From: a bacterium
GTDB lineage: Bacteria > Ratteibacteria > UBA8468 > B48-G9 > DTJG01
Direction of reading: 5' to 3'
Length of the DNA: 60,105 nucleotides
Assembly (NCBI GenBank): GCA_021800535.1
Contig: JAJYYV010000007.1
Location: 1 to 60,105, forward strand
The notes under the pieces were generated by a model. It was given only the letters and a program-made list of their open reading frames with translations, was not told where the DNA came from and made no database searches. Numbering within the stretch: the first letter of the stretch is position 1; each line of letters begins with the position of its first letter. The position numbers and the translations under genes were made by a program. Below are positions 8,085 through 17,441 of the stretch, one piece after another.

Positions 8085-8113
8085 TTGAAATTATCTGAAT
8101 AATATTATATAAA
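8085..8113 (+). promoter_or_regulatory. Candidate promoter of the pseudopilin gene
   Basis: TTGAAA (8085-8090), 17-base spacer, TATAAA (8108-8113). It would give a ~85-base leader before the first start codon at 8207. The rest of the 7950-8206 gap is AT-rich with no other feature I can support. Confidence 0.35.
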
Positions 8114-8206
8114 TATAAATGAAACAGGATGTCTTTACAAATTATACAAATTATAAAAATCTGAGTATAACATGACAGAACACAAAAATAAAGGGGGTGA
8201 AAAAGG

Positions 8207-9097
8207 ATGAAACAAATTATCAGTAAAATTATAAAAGAAAAAGTAAATAATAATACAGAAAAGGGGGCAAAAAACATGCAAAAACAAGAGAAAAGTAAAA
8301 AAGGTTTTACCCTTATAGAGTTATTGGTGGTAATAGCCATCATAGCAATCTTGGCAGCAATGTTGCTACCGGCTCTCGCAGCAGCAAGGGCAAAAGCAAG
8401 ACAGGCAGTGGGATTAAGCAATTTAAAACAGATAGGTCTGGCTATGGCAATGTATACTAATGATTATAATGGATTTGTCCCGGAATCTTCTATAAATAAT
8501 GGATGGCCTACCTGGGTGGCATTATTATTACCTTATACAGGTTATAGAGCAAGTTTATGGATAGACCCAAATTCTCCTGATATATCTGGTATTAGTAAAT
8601 GTAATGCATCTGCAGAATTATGGAAAAGTACTGGGAATGCTACTCCTATAAACAATTATCTTGAAGGATGGGCTACTGGGTACCAAACTATAGGAATAAA
8701 TGGTCTTTCTTTTGGTCCTTGGAGTGCAAATGGTTGGACTCCTACAAATATTGCTCAAATTAAATATCCATCTCAGTTAGTTTTTGCTGGAGATTCAACG
8801 GGTTGTTATGGAGCATATCCTAATCCTGCAGGGATGAACCCATTTGGAGGAATACCATGTATGCTTGTTGGTCCATCAGCATGGGCTAATATTCCAGGTT
8901 ATTTTTATGGTTTTTATGGTGGAGAAGGACCTAACTATGATGATTATACGCAAAATAATATAAATTTTTTGTTTTGTGATGGTTCAGCCAGAAGTGTACC
9001 TTATAGTTCCGCTCTATCCTGGAATAATTTCCCAGGTGGAGCGTGGTGGGTTACTACTGTTGCAGTTAGCCGATACTGGTTGTTTAATGCGCAGTAA
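8207..9097 (+). CDS. Prepilin-type N-terminal cleavage/methylation domain protein (pseudopilin)
   Basis: After a basic leader comes [27 protein letters not shown], described here by parts: the Gly-Phe cleavage site, Glu at +5 and a long hydrophobic helix, the class III signal handled by prepilin peptidase PilD. The globular part follows with [21 protein letters not shown] and the near-terminal NFLFCDGSA, close to the H-X9-DG domain proteins found in dozens of copies in Planctomycetes and Lentisphaerae, but with Asn where His is usual. Two in-frame starts are possible: 8207, behind AAGGGGGTGA (nearly the full anti-Shine-Dalgarno match), and 8276, behind AAGGGGG and giving a normal 10-residue leader. 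No pilin assembly genes are nearby. Confidence 0.85.
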   Translation: MKQIISKIIKEKVNNNTEKGAKNMQKQEKSKKGFTLIELLVVIAIIAILAAMLLPALAAARAKARQAVGLSNLKQIGLAMAMYTNDYNGFVPESSINNGWPTWVALLLPYTGYRASLWIDPNSPDISGISKCNASAELWKSTGNATPINNYLEGWATGYQTIGINGLSFGPWSANGWTPTNIAQIKYPSQLVFAGDSTGCYGAYPNPAGMNPFGGIPCMLVGPSAWANIPGYFYGFYGGEGPNYDDYTQNNINFLFCDGSARSVPYSSALSWNNFPGGAWWVTTVAVSRYWLFNAQ

Positions 9098-9118
9098 CAA
9101 TATATATTTTCGTAAATA

Positions 9119-9177
9119 TTCAGTCAACTGCATTGACTGAAGGCACAAAGTTTCCGCTGTAGGCGGAAACTTTGTGC
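9119..9177. repeat. Two consecutive perfect hairpins between pseudopilin and LamG gene
   Basis: First hairpin: TTCAGTCA (9119-9126) with TGACTGAA (9134-9141), 7-base loop. Second: GCACAAAGTTTCCGC (9143-9157) with its exact complement at 9163-9177, 5-base loop. A third, weaker one (CCGCC near 9200 with GGTGG near 9219) follows. No T-run follows the 15-bp stem, so it is not a standard intrinsic terminator; transcript stabilisation or partial termination between the two genes is possible. Confidence 0.7.
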
Positions 9178-9275
9178 ATCTGTGTCTGTAAATATGCCTG
9201 TCCGCCAATTTTTTAGGTGGAAAACAGTGTTTAGCGAATATTTACTATTTATTATAATTAAAAGGGATATATACA

Positions 9276-12200
9276 ATGAAAAAGATTGTTGTTGTTTTTA
9301 GTATTTTGATATTATTAAGTTTGATTTTTACATCATTGGGTTTTGCAACCCAGACAGCATTTTGGAGACCATATACAGTAGGTCCTCATACTTATGGATT
9401 ATTTCCTTTTAACAGACCAAATTTCTCTGATTATTATGGTGATATAAAAGGGGTAAAGATAATAGGGAATGTAAATTATTACAGCAAGGGAAAATTTGGT
9501 GGATGTGCAAGGTTTACTGGAAATGGGGCTATAGAGTATATACCTGATAAAATTTTAAAAGGTAACCAGTTTTGTAGTCCTATTTCTGTAGAAGCATGGA
9601 TAAAAATTAAACATTATCCTGTTCATAAGGAATATATTGTGTATAGGCCGGCAATATATAATCCTGCAATAAAAAGGGTAACAAATGGTTTTGCTCTTTA
9701 TATAAATTCTAAAGGAGGGTTTTCACTTTCAGTCACAAGTACAGTAAATGCGCCTTATGGAACAGCAATAATTACCTCTTCTCCTGAAGGAATAATACCT
9801 TTAAATAAATGGGTACATATATCTGGAATGAGTGGGGCAGGTTTAACCTATAGAAGATTATATCTAAATGGAAAATTAGTAACACAGGTTCCTATTGTTT
9901 GGGGACAATGGCTTAGTAGTGGAGAAACCCAGCCAGGTTTGGTATACATAGGAAACAATGAAAAAGGTACAGGGGGTTTTTCAGGATTAATAGATGAAGT
10001 AAGAATTGACCAAAATGTTTTTGCCCTTTGGCCTAAAGATACTGCATGGACAAAGCATATAAAATCTATAAATGTTCCCAAAGGCCCCCCATATTTTCTT
10101 TCTAATGATGGTCTTGTTTTATTTCTTCCTTTAAATGGAAATTCAACTCCGGAAATAAATAGAGTTGGAAATATACAAATATTAACACATGGGAAATTCG
10201 TAAGAGGAGGTATAGGCGGGGAATGTTTTAGAGGCAATATAAATATTAATAAAACACATATTTTAAGTTTAAAACAAGGTAGTGTGGAATTCTGGCTTCA
10301 ACCTTATGGAGTTACAAATTATAGTGATTTCAATGTTAATTTTTTAAGTGTATTCCCTGGTTTTATTTTTTATATCCTAAATAATGGATATGGAAATAAT
10401 GATGGAACACAACGGCCTTTATCAATATATTTTACAAATAATCAAGGGAATCTTGTATTTATTAATGCGGATAATATATCTTTGTATGAAGGCAGATGGT
10501 ATCAAATAATAATCACCTGGAAAGGGCAGGATATAAAAATTTACATAGATGGAAAACAACGGGCAAATGAATATGGCACAGGTTTAAATACAAAACAAAA
10601 TGGAGAATATGCAAATGATATAAATTTTCCTATACCTATAAGCTGGGAGCATTGTAATTGGGCAGAATATAATAATATATATATATATAATAAAGCATTA
10701 ACCAGAGAGGAAGTATGGAACGCTTATTATAGATATAGAGACCCTGCAAAACTTAAAATTCTTAAAAAACCATTTCCTGTAACATTACGGGCTCAATATT
10801 TTCCTTCATATAATTTAATTTATTACAAACTCATTCCTAATATAGAAGTAAATAAAATAGAAAATATAGAATTTAAATTAAATGGAATAAACGGAACATT
10901 ATTTAAACATACATTAAAATTTACTCAAAAAGAAGAAAAACTACATATTCCTGTATTAAAGCAAGGTAAATATAAATTAGAATTATTCATAAAACAAAAT
11001 GGCAGATATATAAAAAGTGGAGATTTTACTTTTGTGAGGCAATATTTTATATGGGAACATAATAAACTTGGAATAACTGATAAAGTATTTAAACCGTTTA
11101 CACCCGTAATAGTAAATGGAAAACAGATAAATATAGTTCTAAGAAAATATACAATAAATAATTTTGGTTTATTGAATAGTATTATAAGCAAGGGTAAAGA
11201 AATTCTTGCTGGCCCTATGGAAATAAAAGGGAAAGATATACAGGGAGAGATAAATTGGACAGATAAACAAGGAAAATTTATAGAAAGAAAACAGAATAAA
11301 GTTGTATACCAAACAAATATAAAATCAGACCCGATAAATATAACTACAAAATCAACAATATGGTTTGATGGAACAATAAAAGTCAATATGGAAATAAAAC
11401 CCGGACAAAAACCAATTCTGATAAAAAATCTTTATTTATATATTCCATTAAAAGAAAAGTATGCATATTTATTTCATACATATCCAACAGACCATGCAAC
11501 AAATCCAAGTAAATTGCCAAAAGGAACAGGAATAATATGGAATAGTACACAAGTGCCAAATACTGATTCCTGGTTGGATAGTTTTGTTCCATATATCTGG
11601 ATAGGTCAAAATGCAAGAGGACTTGCATGGTTTGGAGACAATGATAAGGGATGGATTACAGCAAAAAATATGAAAATACCAATTCAGACAATAGAAAGAA
11701 AAAACGGAAAAGTAATACTTAAAGTTTATTTAATAGATGAACCTATAATAATAAAAAGACCAACAAAATTAGTGTTTGGATTGGATATATCACCGACAAA
11801 ACCCATGCCTTCCAATTGGAGAGAACATTTGCGTTATATTCCATTTCAAATTGGTGTTGCTCCATGGGGTGGATTGAATTGTTCTTATAAAGGACCCTAC
11901 AAAGACCACTGGAGTGTAGTAGATAAAATAATGGAATGTAGGGAACAAGGAAAGCTTCCTGAAAATATAAAAAAATGGTTTGAAGCATTTTATAAAAAAT
12001 ATAATCCGCCTCCAGTTTTTGGAACAGGAAACTGGTTGGAAAGCGTTTTATGGGATGCAGGTGTTTGGGCGGCAGGTATTGGTCCTGATGCTCCTTGTCC
12101 TGTATATGAAGAAGAATTATATGCTCCAACAGTAAGAGCTCCCTGGAAAACATATCAATACGAATGGACAAATGAAGCATATCTATATAATAGGAAATGG

Positions 12201-13127
12201 CCAACATACAAAATATTTTTAAAAGGGGTAAATGTTAATCCCAGTGCGGCTGTAACTTATGTAAAAAGTTATAGAGATTATGGATTATGGTATGCAAATC
12301 AATGGTTAAAACGAGGAGTAAGTCTTTATTGGGATAACACATATCCGCGTATTTCATATAATTATAGAACAACAGATGCTTATAAAGTTGGGAATGAAAT
12401 TCAACCATGTTTTACTATATGGCAACAGAGAAAATACATGATGAGAGTTTGGAACTTGTTAAGTGAGTATAGAGAAAAAATGAAACATCCATGGTTATTA
12501 CAATGGATAGACCACATGACAGATTCATTAGTTTTGCCTTTGCAGACATTTGGGACAGCAGACCTTGATCTTGAATTTAGTAATACAAAACCATTTGCGC
12601 CCTCTTATTTAAGAACAGAGTCTATTGGCAGGCAGGTGGGTAATTATCCATTATGTTTATATCCTGTCAGTGGAGACAATAATAAAATAATAAGTAAATT
12701 GCCGGAACCTAAACAGGAAAAAATAGAATGGGCAATGAGGATGGTTCATGAAATAGAAGCTCTAAATTCATGGCAAAAAACAACAGGAGATTTAAATAAA
12801 ATAGTATTTAATTTCGGATATGGAAAGAAGGATATAAAAGTTGATGATTATTGGAAAAGCAATCCAATATTACAGGTAAATAATAGAAAAGTCAAGTGGA
12901 TAGGGATGATAAATAAAAGTAAAAAAGAAGTACTTCTGGTATTTTCAAGCTGGAACCCAAAAACAGTTAATATTACTGTTAAACTAAATAATAAAAATAT
13001 TGGATTTAATGTAGATAATAAAACAGTTATTAATGTTTTAACAGGAAAACAAATTGAAAATAATACAGGTCAATTAAATATAAATCTATCTGCTCCGTAT
13101 GGGGTAAAACTAATAAAAATAGAATAA
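9276..13127 (+). CDS. Large secreted LamG-domain protein with C-terminal glycoside-hydrolase-like region
   Basis: Signal peptide: MKKIVVVF then a hydrophobic stretch, likely cleaved after LGFA (residue ~24). Two LamG/concanavalin-like lectin domains follow: residues ~45-245 (GGCARFTGNGAIEYIP to GLIDEVRID) and ~280-490 (SVEFWLQPYG, YNNIYIYNKALTREEV). A beta-rich middle region leads to a Trp/Tyr-rich part (~830-1180) with PYIWIGQNARGLAWFGDN, YWDNTYPRISYN and an end block HPWLLQWIDHMTDS...ESIGRQVGNYPLCLYP, which resembles the glycoside-hydrolase-like DUF6067 proteins of PVC and Bacteroidota genomes. It probably binds and perhaps cleaves polysaccharide outside the cell. It follows the pseudopilin with a hairpin-filled 178-base gap. 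Substrate and catalytic residues unknown. Confidence 0.7.
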   Translation: MKKIVVVFSILILLSLIFTSLGFATQTAFWRPYTVGPHTYGLFPFNRPNFSDYYGDIKGVKIIGNVNYYSKGKFGGCARFTGNGAIEYIPDKILKGNQFCSPISVEAWIKIKHYPVHKEYIVYRPAIYNPAIKRVTNGFALYINSKGGFSLSVTSTVNAPYGTAIITSSPEGIIPLNKWVHISGMSGAGLTYRRLYLNGKLVTQVPIVWGQWLSSGETQPGLVYIGNNEKGTGGFSGLIDEVRIDQNVFALWPKDTAWTKHIKSINVPKGPPYFLSNDGLVLFLPLNGNSTPEINRVGNIQILTHGKFVRGGIGGECFRGNININKTHILSLKQGSVEFWLQPYGVTNYSDFNVNFLSVFPGFIFYILNNGYGNNDGTQRPLSIYFTNNQGNLVFINADNISLYEGRWYQIIITWKGQDIKIYIDGKQRANEYGTGLNTKQNGEYANDINFPIPISWEHCNWAEYNNIYIYNKALTREEVWNAYYRYRDPAKLKILKKPFPVTLRAQYFPSYNLIYYKLIPNIEVNKIENIEFKLNGINGTLFKHTLKFTQKEEKLHIPVLKQGKYKLELFIKQNGRYIKSGDFTFVRQYFIWEHNKLGITDKVFKPFTPVIVNGKQINIVLRKYTINNFGLLNSIISKGKEILAGPMEIKGKDIQGEINWTDKQGKFIERKQNKVVYQTNIKSDPINITTKSTIWFDGTIKVNMEIKPGQKPILIKNLYLYIPLKEKYAYLFHTYPTDHATNPSKLPKGTGIIWNSTQVPNTDSWLDSFVPYIWIGQNARGLAWFGDNDKGWITAKNMKIPIQTIERKNGKVILKVYLIDEPIIIKRPTKLVFGLDISPTKPMPSNWREHLRYIPFQIGVAPWGGLNCSYKGPYKDHWSVVDKIMECREQGKLPENIKKWFEAFYKKYNPPPVFGTGNWLESVLWDAGVWAAGIGPDAPCPVYEEELYAPTVRAPWKTYQYEWTNEAYLYNRKWPTYKIFLKGVNVNPSAAVTYVKSYRDYGLWYANQWLKRGVSLYWDNTYPRISYNYRTTDAYKVGNEIQPCFTIWQQRKYMMRVWNLLSEYREKMKHPWLLQWIDHMTDSLVLPLQTFGTADLDLEFSNTKPFAPSYLRTESIGRQVGNYPLCLYPVSGDNNKIISKLPEPKQEKIEWAMRMVHEIEALNSWQKTTGDLNKIVFNFGYGKKDIKVDDYWKSNPILQVNNRKVKWIGMINKSKKEVLLVFSSWNPKTVNITVKLNNKNIGFNVDNKTVINVLTGKQIENNTGQLNINLSAPYGVKLIKIE

Positions 13128-13175
13128 TTATATTGCATAGAAGAAAGAAAAAAATTTTATTAAATATGTTGAAAT

Positions 13176-14465
13176 TTAATAGATATTGGCTAAATTATCT
13201 CCCATAGAATATAAAAGATTTGTTAAAGATTCCTGATATTGATAAACATCTGTATAATAATCAGTCCTGGCAGTGGTAAGAAGAGTTATAGCATCAATAA
13301 CATCTGTTGCTGTTCCTATCCCTTCTCTATATTTTAAGGTGTTTATTCTTAAATTTTCCTTGGACTGTCTTATTGTGGTTTCTGCAACCTGTATATTTTG
13401 AAAATTAGTTAATACATCAAAATAATTTTTTTCAACTTCAAGTTTTATATCATTAGATGTTTTATTTTTTTCTTCTAATATTTGTTTTTGCTGTTCCTGT
13501 AGACTTTTTATTTCATATTTTGTTTTCCATCCATTGAAAATATTCAGGTTTATACCGAGAATTAATGCCCATTGATTTTTTGAGGTTTCATCATAAGGAA
13601 GATCTACATAAGAATAATCCCCTTCAATAAATAATTTCGGGAAATATTTAGCTCTAAAATATTTTTTATAATAGTATAAAGATTTAAATTGATTATTTAA
13701 AATTTTCAGTTCTTTTCTCTTTTTTTCTGCTGTTTTAATCGCTATTTCTATACTTATTTTTTTTGTATTTAATGGGATATCCTGTAATTTCCATTGCGTT
13801 GTAAGAGATTGACCCATCATATTATTGAGAATTTCATATTGAATTCTTCTATTATTTTTTGCTGTAATAAGTCTTTGTCTGGCATCAGCTAATTTTACTT
13901 CTGCCTGAAGAAGATCATTTTTTGTTATAACCCCCTGTTTAAAAAGATCTTCTGCATCTTTCAGATGTGATTGGAAACTTTTAACTTCTTCTTTAGCAAC
14001 AAGAACTATTTTATTGCTATCAAGGCAATTAAAGTATGTATTTATAAAATTTAAAAGAGTAATATTTTTTATCAGAGATATTTTTTCATCAGAAATTTTT
14101 ATATCTGTTTTTTTGGATTTATAAAAAGAATGAGAAGCTCCGAAATCATATAAAGTTTGTGTTGCATCAATTCCAAAAGAGTCAAAACTTTTTTCAGATG
14201 TTGGAAGAACTAATCCTTCAAACCTGGTTAAGGGTTGATTGGCAAGATATGTTTGAGAAACAAAAGTATTAACCTGAGGGAAAAGAGGGGATTTTGCTAT
14301 ATTGGCATTTGCCTGGGATATGGTATGGTTATAATAAAAAACTTTTAATCCCCTATTATATTGCAGGGTATATTTTATTCCTTTTGCCAGCGTAAGAATT
14401 TTTATATTAGATGCATATAAATTAAAAGAAATAAAAAATATTATTAAAAATATATATTTTTTCAT
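13176..14465 (-). CDS. TolC family outer-membrane efflux channel
   Basis: A 429-residue outer-membrane factor. Signal peptide MKKYIFLIIFFISFNLYAS, then the duplicated helical hairpin of TolC: the first half with QANANIAKSPLFPQVN and LTKNDLLQAEVKLADAR-type helices near residues 180-200, the second with FPKLFIEGDYSY, GINLNIFNGWKTKYEIK and YREGIGTATDVIDA (near 380). These channels form trimers that connect inner-membrane pumps with the outside. No adaptor or RND/ABC pump gene is adjacent. The gene has its own promoter with an operator-like palindrome over the start region, so it appears regulated on its own. Confidence 0.9.
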   Translation of the reverse strand: MKKYIFLIIFFISFNLYASNIKILTLAKGIKYTLQYNRGLKVFYYNHTISQANANIAKSPLFPQVNTFVSQTYLANQPLTRFEGLVLPTSEKSFDSFGIDATQTLYDFGASHSFYKSKKTDIKISDEKISLIKNITLLNFINTYFNCLDSNKIVLVAKEEVKSFQSHLKDAEDLFKQGVITKNDLLQAEVKLADARQRLITAKNNRRIQYEILNNMMGQSLTTQWKLQDIPLNTKKISIEIAIKTAEKKRKELKILNNQFKSLYYYKKYFRAKYFPKLFIEGDYSYVDLPYDETSKNQWALILGINLNIFNGWKTKYEIKSLQEQQKQILEEKNKTSNDIKLEVEKNYFDVLTNFQNIQVAETTIRQSKENLRINTLKYREGIGTATDVIDAITLLTTARTDYYTDVYQYQESLTNLLYSMGDNLANIY

Positions 14466-14496
14466 TTTAGATATCTGATAAATATTTTAATATAGA

Positions 14497-14510
14497 ACTG
14501 ACCAGTCAGT
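14497..14510. promoter_or_regulatory. Operator-like palindrome (TetR-type) at the TolC promoter
   Basis: ACTGAC (14497-14502), two bases, GTCAGT (14505-14510): perfect 6-bp arms. It sits just downstream of the -10 box of the tolC-like gene, where repressor binding would block initiation. ACTGAC-N2-GTCAGT sites are typical of TetR/AcrR repressors of efflux genes; no tetR gene lies in the window. Confidence 0.55.
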
Positions 14511-14516
14511 CTATTT

Positions 14517-14544
14517 ATTTTAAAATATAATAATAATTTGTCAA
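14517..14544 (-). promoter_or_regulatory. Candidate sigma-70 promoter of the TolC gene
   Basis: Minus strand: TTGACA (14539-14544), 16-base spacer, TAAAAT (14517-14522). The ATPase gene ends 13 bases upstream of the -35 box, so the TolC gene can be transcribed separately from it. Confidence 0.6.
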
Positions 14545-14556
14545 ACTATAAATTTT

Positions 14557-16983
14557 TTATAGATTGAATTTTTTACAGAGTTTGTATTTTGGGAAATCTG
14601 TAATAAATGTGTATAGTGCAGAAACAATTAAAACTGTAAATACCTGATAAGGCATAATTGGATAAATAAGTTTCCAATATATTCCGAGAATAGTAAACAA
14701 AATTAGCATTGACATACTGGCAATAAAAAGTTGTTTGCCGGGTTTTGATTTCCAGAAATGGTCTCTTTCCCTGACTACAAGTATTTTATATTGGCTATCA
14801 AATATAAGAGCAAGTAAAACAACTGTTTTGAGATGATTAAAATCCAAATGAAATAGTTTTAGCCCTATTAATAATATAATAATATCCCCGGCTATTAAAA
14901 TAAAAGCAGGAATAAGTGAAACAATAGTAATACTTTTAATATCCCATATATTAGGATTAGAAGTGTTTTTTACATTATCAGTAGCTAATGACATAGTTAT
15001 AAAATCATTGGCAAATATGATTAACGCTATTCCAAGTAAAGAAATAATAATATTATGTAGCCATAAAAAACCTATAACCAAAAATCCGGTAAATTCTACA
15101 ACTTTTATAATTTTATTTATAACCCAGGATAACATCCGTTGATAGGTTTTTCTGCTTATTTTAACAGTATTTATTATTTCACTTAACCCCTGTTCTGTTA
15201 AAACAACGCTTGCAGAAGATTTTGCCACATCAGTTGAATTACTTACTGCAATACCCATTTCTGCCTGTTTTAATGCTGGAGCATCGTTAACCCCATCTCC
15301 TGTCATTCCGACCATATGTCCTTTGGATTGCAGTAATTTTACGACCTTGTATTTATCTTCAGGATAAATTTCAGCTATTCCATCACTTTCATCTAAAAGT
15401 TTTATTTGCTCATCTGAATTTAAATCTTCAATATCTGTAAGTTTTATAATTCTATTTCCAATGCCAACAGTATTGGCAATTTCTTTTGCTATTGAAATAT
15501 TATCCCCGGTAAGCATGATAACCTTTATCCCGAGTTTTTTGGCTTCTTCTATCATACTTTTTGAATCTGCCCTTGGCGGGTCAGAAAGAGCTACTAATCC
15601 TATAAATTGTAAGCTGTTTATATTTTCATCACTTGTCTGGGCAACCGCAAGAGTTCTATAGCCTTTGGTTGAAAAATTTTCTATTGTTTTTTTTGCTTTT
15701 TCTGCGGGTTTTTTATCTATTTGCTGACATAAAGGTATTATAATCTGAGGAGCTCCTTTGACTACTTTTATTTTTTTATCATTGATTTCCACAATTGCTT
15801 CTGTTCTTTTTATTGAAGGATTAAAGGGTGTATATGATACCTGTTTATAATTGGGGATATTAATTCCCTGGGTTTTGGGATATTCCATAATTGCAAGATC
15901 AATTAAATCCATTCCTTCTGCTCTGGATGCCATTACCGCAGAACTTATAACATCTTCATTTTTATAAGAATTAAAAGAAACAATATCTGTTACTGATAAT
16001 TTGTTTTGTGTTATTGTCCCTGTTTTATCTAAACATAAAACATCAATAGACGCAGCATCTTCCAAAGAATCCAATTTGGTAACTAAGGCTCCTTTTTTAC
16101 TTAGTTCCATTGCTCCTGCAGCCTGAACGATTGTAAGAACCGCAGGAAGGGCTACAGGAACTGCACCCATAAGAAATATCACTGCAAGAGTTAGAACAGT
16201 TATAATATTTTCATGAAGATTGATAAAAAACCCGAATATTAAAACAATTATTAAAGCCGCTATGCCTACATATATCATATATTTAACTATAGAAAGCATA
16301 ACTTCCTGTTGATGGGATTTGGGTTTTGCTATTTTTACAAGTTCTGCTGTTTTTCCAAAATAGGTATTTGCACCTGTATTAATAACCACACATTTTGCTT
16401 CTCCATATTTTACTATTGAACCTGAGTATATAATATCTGATTGGCTGGCATTTACAGGTAAGGATTCACCAGTTAGTGCTGACTGGTCTACAGAGATTTC
16501 TTCATCTAAAATTTTTGCATCAACAGGAACGATATCTCCAAGTTTTATTGTAATAATATCCCCGGGGACTATTTCTTTTGCGTTTGTTACAATCCACTTG
16601 CCATTACGAAGAACTTTTGCCATTATTGCCAATTTCTTTTTTAAAAATTCAATAGCCTTCTGTGACCCCTTGGAATGAATCTGTCCAATAATGGCATTTA
16701 TGGTTAGTAATACAAAGATGATAATCCCTTCCAGAGAATGTTTTATGATAAAAGAAAGGATTATTGCGACTTCAAGTAACCATGGCATCGGGCCCCAATA
16801 TCTTAAAATAAACTCATAAAAAGAATTTATTTTTTTTTCTACTATTTCATTATATCCAAATATTTTAAGCCTATTTTTTACTTCTTCATTAGTGAGCCCC
16901 TGTGGTGATGTTTCCAGCAGTTTAAAAACATCTTCCAGAGGAATTTTTTTATATTCAGATGTGTTTTTTATTTTAGAATCCAT
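14557..16983 (-). CDS. Plasma-membrane proton-efflux-type P-type ATPase (P3A-like)
   Basis: An 808-residue P-type ATPase pumping cations, most like the H+-ATPase (P3A) group found in plants, fungi and some prokaryotes. N-terminal cation-ATPase domain with SPQGLTNEEVKNRLKIFGYNE; PWLLEVAIILS membrane hairpin; actuator loop with DQSALTGESLPV; phosphorylation site CLDKTGTITQNK (Asp in DKTGT); hinge MVGMTGDGVNDAPALKQAEMGIA; and about ten membrane spans in all. No heavy-metal CPC motif and no N-terminal metal domain. The regulatory C-terminal tail of plant enzymes is missing. Start ATG at 16983 has no clear ribosome site. It may set up proton motive force or pH balance, as inferred from family only. 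Confidence 0.85.
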   Translation of the reverse strand: MDSKIKNTSEYKKIPLEDVFKLLETSPQGLTNEEVKNRLKIFGYNEIVEKKINSFYEFILRYWGPMPWLLEVAIILSFIIKHSLEGIIIFVLLTINAIIGQIHSKGSQKAIEFLKKKLAIMAKVLRNGKWIVTNAKEIVPGDIITIKLGDIVPVDAKILDEEISVDQSALTGESLPVNASQSDIIYSGSIVKYGEAKCVVINTGANTYFGKTAELVKIAKPKSHQQEVMLSIVKYMIYVGIAALIIVLIFGFFINLHENIITVLTLAVIFLMGAVPVALPAVLTIVQAAGAMELSKKGALVTKLDSLEDAASIDVLCLDKTGTITQNKLSVTDIVSFNSYKNEDVISSAVMASRAEGMDLIDLAIMEYPKTQGINIPNYKQVSYTPFNPSIKRTEAIVEINDKKIKVVKGAPQIIIPLCQQIDKKPAEKAKKTIENFSTKGYRTLAVAQTSDENINSLQFIGLVALSDPPRADSKSMIEEAKKLGIKVIMLTGDNISIAKEIANTVGIGNRIIKLTDIEDLNSDEQIKLLDESDGIAEIYPEDKYKVVKLLQSKGHMVGMTGDGVNDAPALKQAEMGIAVSNSTDVAKSSASVVLTEQGLSEIINTVKISRKTYQRMLSWVINKIIKVVEFTGFLVIGFLWLHNIIISLLGIALIIFANDFITMSLATDNVKNTSNPNIWDIKSITIVSLIPAFILIAGDIIILLIGLKLFHLDFNHLKTVVLLALIFDSQYKILVVRERDHFWKSKPGKQLFIASMSMLILFTILGIYWKLIYPIMPYQVFTVLIVSALYTFITDFPKYKLCKKFNL

Positions 16984-17039
16984 AGTTTTGTATTGTAAAA
17001 GTTTTTATTCCTGATGTCAAAAAAAATTTTATTAATAAG

Positions 17040-17048
17040 TGCTATAAT
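17040..17048 (+). promoter_or_regulatory. Extended -10 promoter of the small helical protein
   Basis: TGCTATAAT (17040-17048), a textbook extended -10 box with no good -35 box, about 40 bases before the start codon at 17086. Confidence 0.5.
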
Positions 17049-17085
17049 ATAAATGATATAACTTCTATCTGGGAGGTGATAAAAA

Positions 17086-17298
17086 ATGACTGAAAATGAA
17101 ATAATAGAGTTTAAAAATGCTTTGGCCGGAATTAAATATGGAAGAGAGTTTTTAACATCAATGTCTGTAATACCCAATTTACTTGATTCTATGGAGGAAA
17201 ATTTAAGACAGTTGCTAAAATCTATAAAAGATATTAAAGAGATATTAAAGCCTTTTGAGTCTTCCATAGAAGTAAAAAGAGAAGGATGGAAAATATAA
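17086..17298 (+). CDS. Small helical protein of unknown function
   Basis: 70 residues, not recognised. It begins behind a very strong ribosome site (GGGAGGTGAT, six bases before ATG) and an extended -10 promoter, which argue it is real. The protein is charged and predicted helical, with heptad-like hydrophobics from MEENLRQLLKSIKDIKEILKPF (residues ~42-63, given here as the helix region), so coiled-coil pairing is likely. No membrane segment or signal peptide. It precedes tRNA-Ala by 48 bases. Possible role unknown; a shadow frame on the other strand is not convincing. Confidence 0.65.
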   Translation: MTENEIIEFKNALAGIKYGREFLTSMSVIPNLLDSMEENLRQLLKSIKDIKEILKPFESSIEVKREGWKI

Positions 17299-17303
17299 AA
17301 AAT

Positions 17304-17331
17304 TTGAAAGAATATAATATTTTAGTATAAT
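17304..17331 (+). promoter_or_regulatory. Candidate promoter of tRNA-Ala
   Basis: TTGAAA (17304-17309), 16-base spacer, TATAAT (17326-17331), 15 bases before the mature tRNA 5' end. Spacer length matches four other promoters in the window. Confidence 0.55.
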
Positions 17332-17346
17332 AAAACAATATAAAAA

Positions 17347-17419
17347 GGGGATATAGCTCAACTGGGAGAGCGCCCGCCTTGCACGCGGGAGGTTGTCGGT
17401 TCAAATCCGACTATCTCCA
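17347..17419 (+). tRNA. tRNA-Ala (anticodon TGC)
   Basis: Acceptor GGGGATA pairs with TATCTCC (one G-U), D-stem GCTC/GAGC, anticodon loop with TGC, T-arm GTCGG-TTCAAAT-CCGAC, discriminator A. CCA is not encoded. Confidence 0.95.
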
Positions 17420-17441
17420 TTAAGAAAATGCATCTTTGAAA

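Noticed and set aside
9143-9177. Intrinsic terminator after the pseudopilin gene
   Set aside because: A strong stem but no T-run follows; kept as a hairpin only.
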